Made by a program: the position numbers and the translations under genes. From positions 124,001 through 188,000 of the forward strand of contig JAKSYS010000017.1 in assembly GCA_022925895.1 (NCBI GenBank): a DNA stretch of 64,000 bases. The letters are read 5' to 3'. The stretch comes from Fragilaria crotonensis (lineage: Eukaryota > Bacillariophyta > Fragilariophyceae > Fragilariales > Fragilariaceae). Shown here piece after piece: positions 35,881-47,925 of the stretch; within the stretch, counting starts at the first letter, position 1; each line of letters begins with the position of its first letter. Under the pieces are notes generated by a model. The model saw only the letters and a program-made list of their open reading frames with translations. It searched no databases and was not told the origin of the DNA.

Positions 35881-36394
35881 TGAATTTCGAATTTTCATGG
35901 TTACCAACATTGGACTTGATGTCAAGAAATTGGCAAGTGTCGAACCCTATACGATCACATTTGCTGCCACCAGTCCTTCCCGAACTAGCGCCCTCAGTTC
36001 TGATTTCGGTCCTCAAATTCTTGCGATTCGCGACGCATTTGGTTCAAATGAAATTGTACAGAAAGTCGATTTTGCCAGCACGTCTCTCCAAGAACAGGTC
36101 TGAATTGCGTCCGAGAGCGCCATCCATGTCACTGCATGTGGCGGCGGAGCCGTAACGGCAATGTTCCTACCAGAAGGCTCGTCAGTTGTGCTGTACTTTG
36201 TGGAAGACGGTGGCAGGGAAGATAATCGCGTTACTGGTAGTCCGGCAATACTCGATTGGGACCTCTTCAATAACATGGCGTGGGTACACAGTCACTGGCT
36301 GCCTGCAAGGACCATGAACACGGTCACTGACATTGACATCCTTGTCAAGCTGGTGGCTCATGAGTTGGACATTATCTCTGAACAAATTTTGTAG
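35881..36394 (+). pseudogene. 3' half of the GT61-like gene (tandem copy 2)
   Basis: This matches 15,704-16,218 closely, beginning at GTATGAATTTCGAA and ending at the same stop (IISEQIL). It lacks exon 1 and half of exon 2, and a CGA codon has become TGA near 36,102, so it is dead. Its 5' edge is the duplication junction. Confidence 0.88.
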
Positions 36395-38092
36395 CTAGAA
36401 AATGATTGCATTGTACAGTACCATCAGTAAGATCATCTCGTCGACTGGCTTTGTCAAGTAAAAAAATCAAACCTCTAGTATGTCGTGAGCATCACTTCGG
36501 CACTAGCCTTACTTGTGAACATCACTACCAGTAGTCAGTAGCTTCACTTGCACCGGCTTCACATGAACTTTGGAACGGACACAAGAGAGAAATTTAAATC
36601 TCATCCTGCTCAAAAGGGCAAAGACGCTGCATCCGGCAAAGATATACGTGGCAATTGTGTTAACAAACATGTCATAAGGCACCATTCATGACTGTTCATG
36701 GCCGTGAACAGATCCAGGCTATAGAATACCATCTAGAATAATGATCTACATCATGCAACAGCAATGTACTGCTATATACGTAAAAGGTATGAAAATGCAC
36801 AACATTGCGTCTCGTCTCGGTTTCCTAATATTTGGTTGCATTGGAGGGCGTTTCTCACTCGAATACCGTTGCGAATGATTGCGGTGGCGATTCGCTTTTG
36901 CGTGCTTAGCCTGCTTGGAGAGGACGCTGTCTCGTGTCACTTTCCTCTTTAGGGTTCTAACACAATTGAGGGTACCAACGTGTGGTACAAAGCACCAATA
37001 ACAAACCGCACCAAGGGAGTTCTGTGTTGTAATCCAACTGCACTTCGTGACACGGTTGGCCCTTAACCCTGCGTGAGTATTGAATCTGGAATCATAAAGT
37101 GCTATATCGGGGTTATTGAAGAGGGTTTAGGGGAGAGAAGCAGCAAAGGCAATCAAACTTCACTTGAGATCAACGGGATTGTTTCGCAAGAATGGGCTTT
37201 CGCGAAACATAATGCTTCAACTGGATCCTGGACCATATGTCGAGTCATCTGCATTGTTCACTCTGACCACATCTGCCCAGTGCCCATGTGTCTGCTTTTC
37301 TTGTTTCCGCGCGTACCGCTATAGTAGTGCCATGTGGCCATGTGCCATGTTCCGAAGTGCCAATGACACTCGGATCCGATCGCACAATTCTAACTTTCCA
37401 GATGAAGGTCTTATGACCCTAACACTATTGTGCCAGCGCGGTTCTGGGTGGCACATATACAAGTACTTAGCCTCCAGGAGCTTTTGTTACAAGTTAAGCG
37501 AACATTCCGAAACGTCTTAAACGCTCGAAGAATCATAGGGAAAATTCCAATCAACATTTGATAAATACTATTAATGTCAAAAGAATATTATTGAGCGTCT
37601 CCGACATATCAAACTCGGATGGCGAGTGAGGGCGAATCAGTTCTTGGTTCGTTGACATATGATACTTGTAATCCGACGTTTAGATGCATCTGAGAAGCGT
37701 ACGAGACCCAAAGTAGAATAAATAGTTAGTTGCATCGAGGAAATGTTTCACCAAATATTTCCAGCAACCCCAGTCAAGAAGTACTCGGAGTTCTTCTACT
37801 ATATCGTCATACTCGATGCAAGAGCAGGTTGCTGTTATCGGAACTTGGAAGGCAATCTTGTGGAGGATCCTTCATGCGAATGTTAAATACCAGACCAGTT
37901 CTTTTAAAACCTCACCTTCATAATTCCTGAATTTCCTACGAGTTGATCCATACGACAAAAAAGAAAATTCGTCTTCCTATGTAATAATGTAGGAGCCAAA
38001 CATCATACTGCGCAGCTGCTGCACGCTGAGTGTCTAAATCGAAGCAAGGGCGTCGCTTCCCACCCAAAAGCGCGTGACCCCATTTCGCTCGA
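36395..38092. other. Duplicated spacer, copy 2
   Basis: This is the counterpart of 16,219-18,590, shorter and diverged by indels. It runs straight into the DUF6824 copy, which shows the arrangement before the retroelements entered copy 1. No gene seen. Confidence 0.6.
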
Positions 38093-38146
38093 AACCAAAC
38101 GCACAAGATATGCAACACAAAATAAATCCAAGTTGTTCTTCGTCAG

Positions 38147-39719
38147 ATGAACCGCCAAGGCGATTGTGAGGCGCGATGCGACGCCGAAATCGAGGCATCA
38201 GCTACGGGTTTGATCAGACCGACGGACATTTTGCTTGGAAGAGGCCCCACATGCTACAACAACCCAGGCAACAGGGTGTTTCGCAAGCTGATCAAGGAAC
38301 ACGTGGTCCACTACAAGACGGAAGTCCGTCGGAGGGGAAAAGGCCGCATTAGTTACGCTATTGGTTTCCAAGATTGACGCGAAGGGCTATCGTTTTCTTC
38401 ATCGTTCTTCCGCCGGGATCTGGGTTGAAGCTCCTCCTTGTCTTGCCAGGCAGAAGGTGGGCCATGGGCTTCGAGATGCTCGAATCTCAGTTACTAGAAA
38501 TGCCGGGAACAATAATGTGCTTCAGAAGAACTCCTCGCCCACTTCTGTAAAGCAGAAGGACGAGGAAAAAGTCGCGCCAGCCTTCGTTGGGGAGCCGCAA
38601 ACCCTGGAGGAAAAGGAACGAAGCGAGGCGGACACCACGGAAGTTATCACAACTGATGTGGGCCTAAAATGCGATGCTTCTCAAACCTTGCTGCCGATAT
38701 GTCTCAAGAATGTGGTGACCTCCTCATCGGTATAGCTGGTTGCATGATGATGATGATTTTAGTACGATGCGTAGACCCTCGTATAGATTTATTTGGCATT
38801 TAACGATTCTACGTACTGAGCCATACTAAACTTCTCGTTCTTAATTTTTTTTGAAAGCGTGGCGCGTGATGTGAGACCCCTCGTATGGCATTTCTACGAT
38901 GAGCGCAGCGGCGTGTTCACCGTATAATTTTGTGAATTTCATTGCTGCCGTCTTTCCATGAAAGGTTTTCATTCATGGACTTGAACACAAGTCTATAACC
39001 TCTTGTGGAAATACGGCAGCTCAAGAAACAACGGAGATCTTGAGAGATCTTTGAGCGCCATTGTAAGATGAACGAAGGAGCACGTAATTTGCCGTGATAA
39101 TTTTAGGTCGACAGGGTTAACGCTATTCTTTTGTACTAGGGTCTACGTGGGCTACTATAAGTTTTCCTTTATTGCAACCAGCCGTACGTGCTAGTCATCG
39201 CCTGCAAGGTGTGGTGATGCTTTCCATGCGAGGGTACATCAGATAATCGCCACTAACATACCTCACTTCTCTGACCAGTTATTGGGCTTGGACTCGGAAC
39301 TGCAGGAATACTCTGCAATCGAAGACGAATGGGAAGATGGGGTATTTTCCTTCGATGTTCGCAAGGTTGAAGAAAGCATCGACAATGGGGAGAGTGGTAG
39401 CGATGACAACAGGGATACTGAACTAGGGCCATATGCATGTTCATTCTCCGCTGATGCTGAGGCAGATCAGCTGTTGAAGCGTTGGGGACGAAGTTGGGAC
39501 GACGTGACCAATGCCATAACGCTGTCAGATGTTTCACCAATTACTGGTACAACACAGAACGCTTACGATCTGGATGCCGTGAGCATGGCGTTGAAAATGT
39601 ATTCATCTGTTTACGGTCAATCTCTTGACAACAGGTTTGATGACGATCCATGTCTGCCATTGGGGTGCGCTGTCGAGGATGCACATAGTCTTTGTCACTG
39701 GTTTCGTAACATTACATGA
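38147..39719 (+). pseudogene. DUF6824 gene, tandem copy 2, broken
   Basis: Exon 1 (38,147-38,728) is identical by eye to copy 1 except for one extra G near 38,335 (GGAGGGGAAAA versus GGAGGGAAAA), which shifts the frame inside the domain, and a few changes at its 3' end. Exon 2 is 39,279-39,719 and encodes the same acidic C-terminus. The intron has grown to 550 bp because a MITE entered three bases after the splice junction. Exon 2 is open, so the gene was lost recently, unless the extra G is an assembly error. It would otherwise encode a protein of about 340 residues. Confidence 0.8.
38733..39183. mobile_element. 451-bp MITE inserted at a splice donor
   Basis: Comparison with the uninterrupted intron of copy 1 fixes the ends. 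The element reads TAGCTGGTTGCA...TGCAACCAGCC, with GCTGGTTGCA as the shared inverted end. GTA (or TA) is duplicated at 38,730-38,732 and 39,184-39,186. There is no coding content. Confidence 0.85.
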
Positions 39720-40765
39720 GAGGAACTGTTAAATTTCTCAATTTTGACAATTGAAGTCATCCGAGGAATTTCAGCAGACAATTGTCTCCGTCAGAAGTGT
39801 GAAGTGAGGAGTCTGGAGTGTATGACATATGGATACACATGTATGACATCCTGAAACTACATACGACTACATATCTCTTTATGCATATATGATACTACAT
39901 GGCACCACTTGAAACGGGACATTGGACACTGGACACAAGGTCACGGAACTCTGTAGAACATATTGGATTTTACAAGTACACATTTCTGTATGTATGCATA
40001 ATAGATGTGAATACATGAAATGAGGACTTTACGTACAACTTGTACCACATCTTACGGAGGACGGGTACAAGTACGTACGTTCCAAGTTTGAACAACGAGA
40101 ATGAGAACCTATCGGTACAAGTACAGACGTAGTAGGGGTGGGACACGCCTTGGACCTTGGGGAGTGTCATTCACAATCCTTGGTTCAGGGGTTTTTTGTA
40201 TGCTACTGTACGGAGGACAGTACTTGTACCAGAAGACCTCGAGGACTCTGATCGATGCGTACAAGTACTCTGTCCACTACTACTACTGTACCAGTACAAG
40301 TACCAGGTTCCAGCTTATCGGTACAGAGTATGCATACTGAGTATACGGTATGAAGTATGAAGCAATACGTTGGCGGATGGTGTCAAGCCGTCAGTCATCG
40401 ATCCGACAGATCTGCCAACCCGCTGGGGCGGCTCTGCTGCTGACGGACAGTTGTACCGGCCATCAGCCAGTGTGCATTAAAAAGGAATATCAGCTAGTGA
40501 CACCTATCACTACTACATGTATCATACATATCTGGTATTTCACAACAGCATCACATCAGAACTCGTCCTTTGCAAGTAGAGGACGGGGTTACAGAGTACT
40601 CGGATTAGTGAAAAGGGAATAGCATTTCAATAAATCAGACAGATTCAATAGGAAGTACCATTGACCACTGGACAGAAGGAACGAGTGATAGCGAGAACTC
40701 GATACGACTACTTGGCATTCACCTCTCATAATATTAAGAACAACAACAACAGCAACAACGACAAG
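39720..40765. other. AMPK-gamma upstream spacer
   Basis: This is homologous to 34,734-35,742. Many GTAC-containing words are present and no gene. The promoter of the AMPK-gamma gene should lie here. Confidence 0.5.
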
Positions 40766-41874
40766 ATGATGATGGATCCTGTCAGCGCCATGCACAATGA
40801 AAAGGAAGTCGTTCGATCGGCAGGTCGACAAGCCATTTCTGCTTTCCTTGACGCTCACAATTGCTACTCGATCCTGAGGGAGAGTAGCAAAATGGTGGTA
40901 TTCGACACAAGGATACCCATCCAATTGGCTTTTTATGCTCTTGTCGAGCATGGTAAGTGTGGTATTGTATAATGTGTTGATTTGATTTGATTTGATTCAG
41001 TTTTGACTTTATACTAATAGAGTATGATTGAACAGCATGCGACTTGTATATGTCTCATCTAACCATGTCTCCCTCTTCCTCTCCTACCACAGATATGCCA
41101 GCTGCCCCGCTCTGGGACCCTGCCCTGTGTCAGTTCGTTGGTCTATTGACAGTCACAGACTTTATCGATGTATTGCTGCGTTATCGTCAAACCAACATGG
41201 ATGTATCTACTCTAGCAACCCGCTCAATCGCAGAGACCCTCGCATCAAGACAAAAGATATTTGAATCGGCCGATACCACTACTTCATTGAAACAGGCATG
41301 CATCATGTTGCATCGAAATGGACTCGATTTTTTGCCCATTATGTTTCCTGAAGACATGCGAGTATTAGCAACTGTTACCTATTCCAACATTTTGGAACAC
41401 GTTGTCACGCACTTTCGGGAACAACGGAGACTCTTTGATGATTCGATTTACGATTTGCAAATCGGAACCTACAACGATGCACTCATTACCATTGGTCCCG
41501 ATCGGTTGTTGGCAGATGCGTTGGAACTCCTTCACGATCACAAACTCTCCGCTATACCCGTGGTGGATGCGAATGGAAAAATATTGAGTGTCTACAGTCG
41601 GTCGGACATTACCTTCCTCTTGGCGACTGGGAATGATGCCGAAGATGCCATTGCCAATTTAGATTTGACTCTGGCCGATATCATTGCTCAACAGCGACCC
41701 GATATGGTCACTTCGGATGCCTTGCACACGTGCAGCAAGGGACATACGTTACAGAGCATCTTTGAATGCTTCGCGCAACTGCGGTTCAATCGACTGTATG
41801 TTGTGGATGAACATGATATTGTCGTGGGTGTGGTGAGTGCGAGGGATTTGGTGGCATACTTTTTGGAGGAATGA
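40766..41874 (+). CDS. AMPK gamma subunit (SNF4-like CBS protein)
   Basis: This is the nucleotide-sensing subunit of the AMP-activated/SNF1 kinase complex. Exon 1 (40,766-40,952) and exon 2 (41,093-41,874) join across a 140-bp intron (GTAAGT...CACAG) to give E-H-D-M-P, 322 residues in all, the usual gamma length. Four CBS motifs follow in order: residues about 20-80, about 100-160 (LHRNGLDFLPIM), about 180-240 (LHDHKLSAIPVVDANGK) and about 260-320 (LRFNRLYVVDEHDIVVGVV). The linker LLTVTDFIDVLLRY after CBS1 is typical of gamma subunits. The start at 40,766 is the first of three ATGs and is kept in the stub at 35,766; a longer frame from 40,661 is less likely. It is the only complete copy of three in the window. 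Confidence 0.88.
40953..41092 (+). other. Intron of the AMPK-gamma gene
   Basis: 140 bp, GTAAGT to ACCACAG. Joining the exons keeps the frame and completes the first CBS region. Confidence 0.88.
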
Positions 41875-42640
41875 AACTGGGACTGATGGTGACGAATGGC
41901 CATTAGTAAGAGTTCGTATGCATGTGGAAATTGTGGAAAAATGATGTTGCACCCCTCCCGACGGGATCAACGTTGAGAGGATCAAACCTCGTTTTGGATT
42001 TTCAATTATTATTCGTTGCACGATATGTACACGATGTATTATTTTGGGTGCTGGAAACTTGCCCAAACCTAGATGCACCTTGTCAATCAAGCTATAAGGA
42101 AAGTCATTGGATGATCTACTTCTATCCATGCCACATAATCGTACTTCAAAAATCTCCTAACTCGTGACAACAAAGTGCAAAAACAAATGTTGTAGACCCT
42201 CTCGTGCACGAGGACTCACCTGGTTAAAGACAGTCATGAGGGTTGACAGCTCGTTCCCCAGCTACACGCCCGCCGCTTGCTGGGATGCATGGGAGTGTAT
42301 TGGACACACGATGACGAAAGAAAGTGCGGAATAATGCTAGAACTCTAGTATTCCCACATTTTACAATTTTTGTGACAACCAACAACAACCTACACAAACC
42401 TGTGCACAACTACCACGCACTCTTGGAACAAGGTTTGAAACACTGTTGACCTTTCCAAGCCAGGTGCCACAAAACAACGTTATCACCATGAACCCTCCGA
42501 AGCGTCGTGCTTGTGGTGCAGATAAACGCTTGGTGTTGATCTTCCTTTGCCTGAAATCGGAGAACTCGTCTACATATGTATCACAGCAGCACCTCCACCA
42601 CCATCGCAGTCAACTTTTCGTCCGTACAATCATGTTTGAC

Positions 42641-43596
42641 TCAAAGCGTCTCATCGGAATCGCTAAGCACCAATTCGTATCCTGCTGAAGTATTCCCAGT
42701 TTGATACTGATCACGCTGCGACGGATCAAGAGCAGCTTTTTGACGCCATTTGACGCAAAGAAGTGCAGCCAATAGTGGTAGGAACGATACTATCACCATC
42801 CATCCAGGATAGTTCTTCACGACAACATTTACTTGGAACGATACATCTCGTGTAGGCATTGTCGATTCAAGCGTGAAACAGCCAGCAGAATTGCGAACAA
42901 CCTGGCATTTCTGGTAGGAACATGTGCCATCTGAGAGAGGGTTCAAAAATTCCAAATTATAACGCCGCCGCGTAATGAAATAGGTTGTGTCTGCAGACTG
43001 ACCACGTCTGCCTTGGTAGAGGAATACATGCCGGTCAGATTTCAAGGAAAGTATATCCAACTCGACTGTCCGATGGATATCGGCGGTATCAGTCTTTATA
43101 ACCTTTTAAGGTTGTCCTTTGGCCGTCGTTCAAATTCACGTTCGTCATCCCAGTTGGAAAAGACACTGACTTCAATGGGACCATCAGCGTTGTCCAACTT
43201 GAGGGTTGCGATGCTATTCCTGAGCAACAAAATATCTTTTTGTAGTTTTCCCTGAAAGAACCCCTCGACTCGCTCGTGCAGCACTTCGTTTTCGTATTCC
43301 TCCAGGATTGGGCAATTGCGTGTCCAATACAGGGTTGCTGCGTTGGTGTTGCCCTGGACTTCAACTGTTCGGCGTGCAAAGAGCATACTCTGAGGGAGTG
43401 GCAACACCTGACTTTCATAGGGTCCAAGAGTCCATGTAAACTGTTGTGATTGTTGGGGAATGGTTCGGAGCAAGAATACCCCCAACAGCATGAAAGACCC
43501 AACTGTCCCGATGACTATCCATTGGAAGTGTGATACCTTCTTGATTCTTTCCAACCAAATTTCCCTGAAATCAGATTCAACAGTGTATGAACGCAT
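42641..43596 (-). CDS. Two-TM membrane protein, one frameshift
   Basis: The start is placed at 43,596 (MRSYTVESDF), the first ATG conserved with the second copy. A first TM helix (WIVIGTVGSFMLLGVFLL) comes early, then a lumenal or outside domain of about 200 residues with scattered Cys (NCPIL, GTCSYQKCQ, AGCF), a second TM helix (PGWMVIVSFLPLLAALLCV) and a short cytosolic tail ending in DSDETL. The frame changes once near 43,100 in an AAAA run. I do not recognise the family. The divergent partner in each repeat unit is a DUF6824 gene. The second copy (48,614-49,268) is clearly dead and this one may be damaged too. Confidence 0.55.
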
Positions 43597-43744
43597 TTCT
43601 AATCCTGTTGTTTGTGCTTGATGTACTGGCAGATGCTTTGCAAAGTGCGATGGTGAGTGGTGAAGTTGTTGGTGTGGTTGTAAGTTTTGTTCTTCGGTGG
43701 TTCGTTCCAAGGTGACAACTCTGACGAATCTTGGATTGTAAATC

Positions 43745-45734
43745 AGACATCAAGTCGTTTAAACACATACGAGTACACCGGATTACACACATATTCTACA
43801 TTCGCAATACTACGGACATGCAAGTTTACATATGGCTGGTTTCACCCTCAACCCTCGCGAGGTAGATCTTGGTACCTTTTGTACAGACGTTCATTAAATT
43901 CTATAGTAGATATTTTTGGTGAACATTCTCTTTTTTGAGTCCACTCTCGTATCTGCACGCGATGGCACCACCTCCTCTCTCTTTATTCAGCCTTCCTTCC
44001 TTGCGTTGGCCAAAGTCAATGCACATCCATGCGAATTGACCTTTTTCATGAGCTGCTCGATGTCAAGTAACATAAGTTGCTGTTCTTGCTGGGATGAGTG
44101 AACTAATGCAGCAGTAGCAAGGCTTCCACCATCAGTCGTGCAATGTGTTGGTGGATGGTGGTGTGTCGTAATTCACCGTGTAGCATCTTGTGCTTGAAAA
44201 CCTGTTATGGCATGAGGTTTTCAGAAGAATACACAGCGTTGTTATAAGGAGGGGGTCCCAAACCATGTTGCTGTCATTGGCATTCGCAGTCCAACTGATT
44301 AACAAGCCCACCGCCGGTAGCGTCGTATGTCTCTTCGAAAACTTGAGCGATTGAAACTCACAGATACGCCTTGGCTGCGGCGCAAGTCGGTCGGCACGAA
44401 TTAAAACAAGAGTCCTATGATTATCATGCTGCTGAGGCAATTTATCTCCAGTGAGGGCGGTGTGATCCTGGCATACTCTATGGATGCGATATTGTCTATG
44501 ATGACAAATCCTATCATTGTATGCGACATTGATTTGGAGTTCCTGGTGGTCGATGTACAAGTGTGCATGCCGCCCTATGGTCATCGTCACACTTGCAGTT
44601 AGGAAGGAGGTGTAGTGAAAAAATGGTCACAGTGTAGTGGTAATGTTTAACTTCTCGAGTCACAAATTGTGCTGAGTTCTTATCAACAGCTTCCGACCAA
44701 TCCAACCTATTTTGAAGGATATTGTACTTGTTTATGAAGGACTTGAAATCAGAGTACTTCTGTTATATCATGGCCAACTATGCTTGCTTGCAAGGAAACC
44801 CTGTTGAGGAATCGCTATTTTGCGATGTACAGTTGCATCCCGCAATCCGCAGGGTTTGTGATGCGGTCTCAATTCAGCAAAATGTGAACACCACGTGAAC
44901 ACATTAACTTACAACTGTTTCCTGTTTCTAATCTGCATCGTACAATGCACAATTTGAGCAAAGAGCGATTGTCCAGAGGAGTCTGAATCAAATCAAGTAC
45001 AATTGCTGACAAGACGAGCGGCCAACGACGACTGGTAGCCAAATCTGAGCTAACGACATGATGCCAAACAATCTGCGAAGGACACGAGCGTCTTGCTGAC
45101 GATCGTGATCATCCCCTTCTCCATCCTCTGCTCCATCTTGGCCTCCCCGTTATCATTTTAGATGATGCAGCTCTTATTTTCCTGTCGGAGATACAGTCGT
45201 CATCGAACAAATACCATTCTGGTTGTAAGGCGTCAAAATCTTTCAACACATGATTGGCATGTGTTGAACGCTGGTCATTGAATGCTGACTTCTTGAACAA
45301 CAGCGTCCGTGGATCTCACATCCTTGCGAAGAATGTTAGGTGCTGGACTCACTGTTAATGAAGCACTTGACATCTGTGGAGTACATGCAACTGAAAAACG
45401 GTTGCAGAAAATGTTCGCAAAAGGTGCTCCTTACACTTGCCAAAATATTTGCAAGTGTGCGAGGACTATCGTCCTCACTCATATTATTCGATCCCTCGGG
45501 CAATGAAGAAGTCTATTTTCCTTGTGAGGACGATAGTCTTCATGTTCGTGATTGCTTCGCAGCCGTGTAATCCCATGGTCAATGCCCTTGGTTGCAACGT
45601 GATAAAAATTCATTCTGGTGACGTCATGCCAAAGAAAACACTTAAGGGGTTTCACTTTCGACGTTGAAAACATACTATAGGCTACCTGCCGATTCTTTAT
45701 GGTGAAACCAGCCATATGACATATGAGCATATGA
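43745..45734. other. 2-kb stretch present only in unit 1
   Basis: In unit 2 the flanking sequences (around 49,260 and 49,384) lie only about 120 bp apart, so about 2 kb was gained here or lost there. No protein was recognised. Hairpins occur at 45,243-45,267 (10-bp stem), 45,433-45,458 (8-bp stem) and 45,460-45,538. Confidence 0.5.
45243..45538. repeat. Cluster of three hairpins
   Basis: The arms are TCAACACATG/CATGTGTTGA (45,243-45,267), ACACTTGC/GCAAGTGT (45,433-45,458), and GAGGACTATCGTCCTCAC, which is itself palindromic and pairs again with GTGAGGACGATAGTCTTC at 45,521-45,538. Confidence 0.65.
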
Positions 45735-46212
45735 GGATTTAGGTCCCAAAAATTCAATGACTATGTCCGACATCCGGAAGTGGTCGTCTCGATCACGGAT
45801 TTGAGAAACGCAACTCCAGTACTGATCAAAAGTACTCAAGTACTAGTACAGAACAACTGCCCGTACCTAAATCGGACCATTCAGAATACAGAGGATCTCG
45901 AGTACTAGTACTCGTATGTAGCATGATTCTGATTGCCTCTCGTTATACCACCGTTAATAGAACAAATATGGTCAGTACAGTATCTACTGTACCCAATAAC
46001 CGTTCTCACCTCTTGTATAACGCAGTTTCTTGACCTAACCTTCCCATGAAACCACGAACAAATGAGTCCAATCAAATATCAAATAGTTCATTATTCGCTC
46101 GGGCTTCAGTCCATTGCCGTGATGCACGCCACCATGCACACATTACAACTCGAGTACAATATTGCCAAAGCCTCATCTCAAAACACCACAACAACTTGAG
46201 GCGCTGAGAACA

Positions 46213-47925
46213 ATGGCAGAGAACAATCCTGACAATTTCGTTCGCGATCCTCACGATCACGACGTCCTGCTAGGACGTGGTGGCTTGGGCAATAACCATC
46301 CTGGAAACAAATGGTATCGAAACCACGTGCGTTCCAGAAAAGAATTCTATGGTCAGTCCCAAAAGCATACAAAAAAGTTCACTGCGGCCCAAAATCATAC
46401 AAAGAAACTCATTGCGAAAGCCATCGTCGATGACGTTCAATCCCGGGATCCACCAGGACGGTTTCTAAAGAAAGACAAGAAAACCGGTTTATGGAAACTA
46501 GCATCCTATGATAAGGCAGTCCGCAAGACATCACAGGCACTCCGTGAAACGGTGGTTACGAAAAACCAAGGAAACGCACAAGACCGGCAGAGTCTCCACA
46601 ATTTATTGATCCCCATCGCACCTGCTGACGGTAGGAGAACAACCCAACAAGGAGCAACTTTAACAACATCTACATCAGTTGCACAGAACGACGAACAGTT
46701 TGACACCAAGCCAAGCACTTTGCAGCCAACGGCGTCGTGGTTTCGGAGCAACAACAAAAAGCCAAAAACTGCATCCTCCTTGTTGTCTGGTCCCATTCCA
46801 TCGCCAACAGAACCCGTCCGACAACAGTCATCTAGTCTCCTTCGATTCTATTCGATGGCCCCACAAGGATCTGAAGCCAATGCCATCAGTTATGACAGCA
46901 TTACCCCCATCGATACTACGATGATGAATGGCGGGTTCGATCAATCCATGGAACCAACTCGATTCGCTCCTACTGATGCTGATTTCCTTGGATCGCCGCA
47001 ATGTACGGAGCCTGCATCGTTAGTTAATCCGATTTATCAAAACATGTTTCGTCATGATGATGGTATAAGCAGTCCTTCGATTGAGCCGTTGTCATTCAAG
47101 AACATCAACCACAATAACAAGAAACTCTCACGAGACACATTTGAATCTTCGCCACCACTACCAGATGGGCTATCCTTGACAAGACTGACCTCACAAGTGT
47201 CAGATTGGTTGTTGAAGTCCTTTTGGCCCATTGGCGAGGACGGAAATGGTCAGACAGAGGAGGACTTGAAGCAGGAGCCCATGCAAGTGGCAGACTCAGT
47301 ATACCTGAACTCCCAACCATCACACGAGCTGAAGCCGCAGAAACAAGAATGGACGCATCAAGCTGCAGCTCGAGCATCATCCTCGCAACCCTCTACAACT
47401 TCACATTTGTCGGATAATGTCGCTCAAATGGAACACCAACGACAAACCACGACCATGGGAACCGACAGTGTCGCGGCAATCCAGATGACGTCGCAACAGA
47501 TGCACACTTTAGCTGCATCGGACATCTCTTCAACGAATGTGGATGCTGCGACGACGTGTTTCACCATCAACGTCGGTCTAGCTCCACCACCTCTGACAAC
47601 TTTACAGTCATCCATCACATCTGCACTATGGGCCTTGGTTTCTAGTCCTTCTCGCCTATTCGCAGGTCTGTCGGCGATCTTTTCCGACTTCTCAGGTGCA
47701 TCCATTAGTGAGGAGAAGAATGGAGTACTATTGGCGCCTCTTGTTGATGACAACATTCCCCCCTTGATACGACCACCACCATTCGGCAATGCGGCACAAT
47801 TCGGGGTGAACCAAACCAACAATGTGGAGCCATTCAATAGCATTTCTGAGGTTATAAACAGCGAGCATGATCCACGATACGGGCGTCCGGCATCTGGCTC
47901 CATTTTCGACGATGATGACGATTAG
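46213..47925 (+). CDS. DUF6824-domain protein, unit 1
   Basis: The start at 46,213 (MAENNPDNFV) is chosen because the same Met opens the two paralogues; an in-frame ATG at 46,162 exists. Of 570 residues, the domain covers about 11-115: HDVLLGRGGLGNNHPGNKWYR, a Lys/His-rich helix, DPPGRFLKKDKKTGLWKLA and TSQALRE. The rest is low-complexity, with Gln/Thr/Ser stretches, and ends in five Asp. It is intronless, unlike the copies at 32.8 and 38.1 kb. A nuclear or DNA-linked role is only a guess from the basic domain and acidic tail. The central part is nearly identical to the unit 2 gene. Confidence 0.8.
   Translation: MAENNPDNFVRDPHDHDVLLGRGGLGNNHPGNKWYRNHVRSRKEFYGQSQKHTKKFTAAQNHTKKLIAKAIVDDVQSRDPPGRFLKKDKKTGLWKLASYDKAVRKTSQALRETVVTKNQGNAQDRQSLHNLLIPIAPADGRRTTQQGATLTTSTSVAQNDEQFDTKPSTLQPTASWFRSNNKKPKTASSLLSGPIPSPTEPVRQQSSSLLRFYSMAPQGSEANAISYDSITPIDTTMMNGGFDQSMEPTRFAPTDADFLGSPQCTEPASLVNPIYQNMFRHDDGISSPSIEPLSFKNINHNNKKLSRDTFESSPPLPDGLSLTRLTSQVSDWLLKSFWPIGEDGNGQTEEDLKQEPMQVADSVYLNSQPSHELKPQKQEWTHQAAARASSSQPSTTSHLSDNVAQMEHQRQTTTMGTDSVAAIQMTSQQMHTLAASDISSTNVDAATTCFTINVGLAPPPLTTLQSSITSALWALVSSPSRLFAGLSAIFSDFSGASISEEKNGVLLAPLVDDNIPPLIRPPPFGNAAQFGVNQTNNVEPFNSISEVINSEHDPRYGRPASGSIFDDDDD

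Noticed and set aside
44132-44590. 152-residue minus-strand frame as a transposase remnant
   Set aside because: No catalytic motif could be made out.
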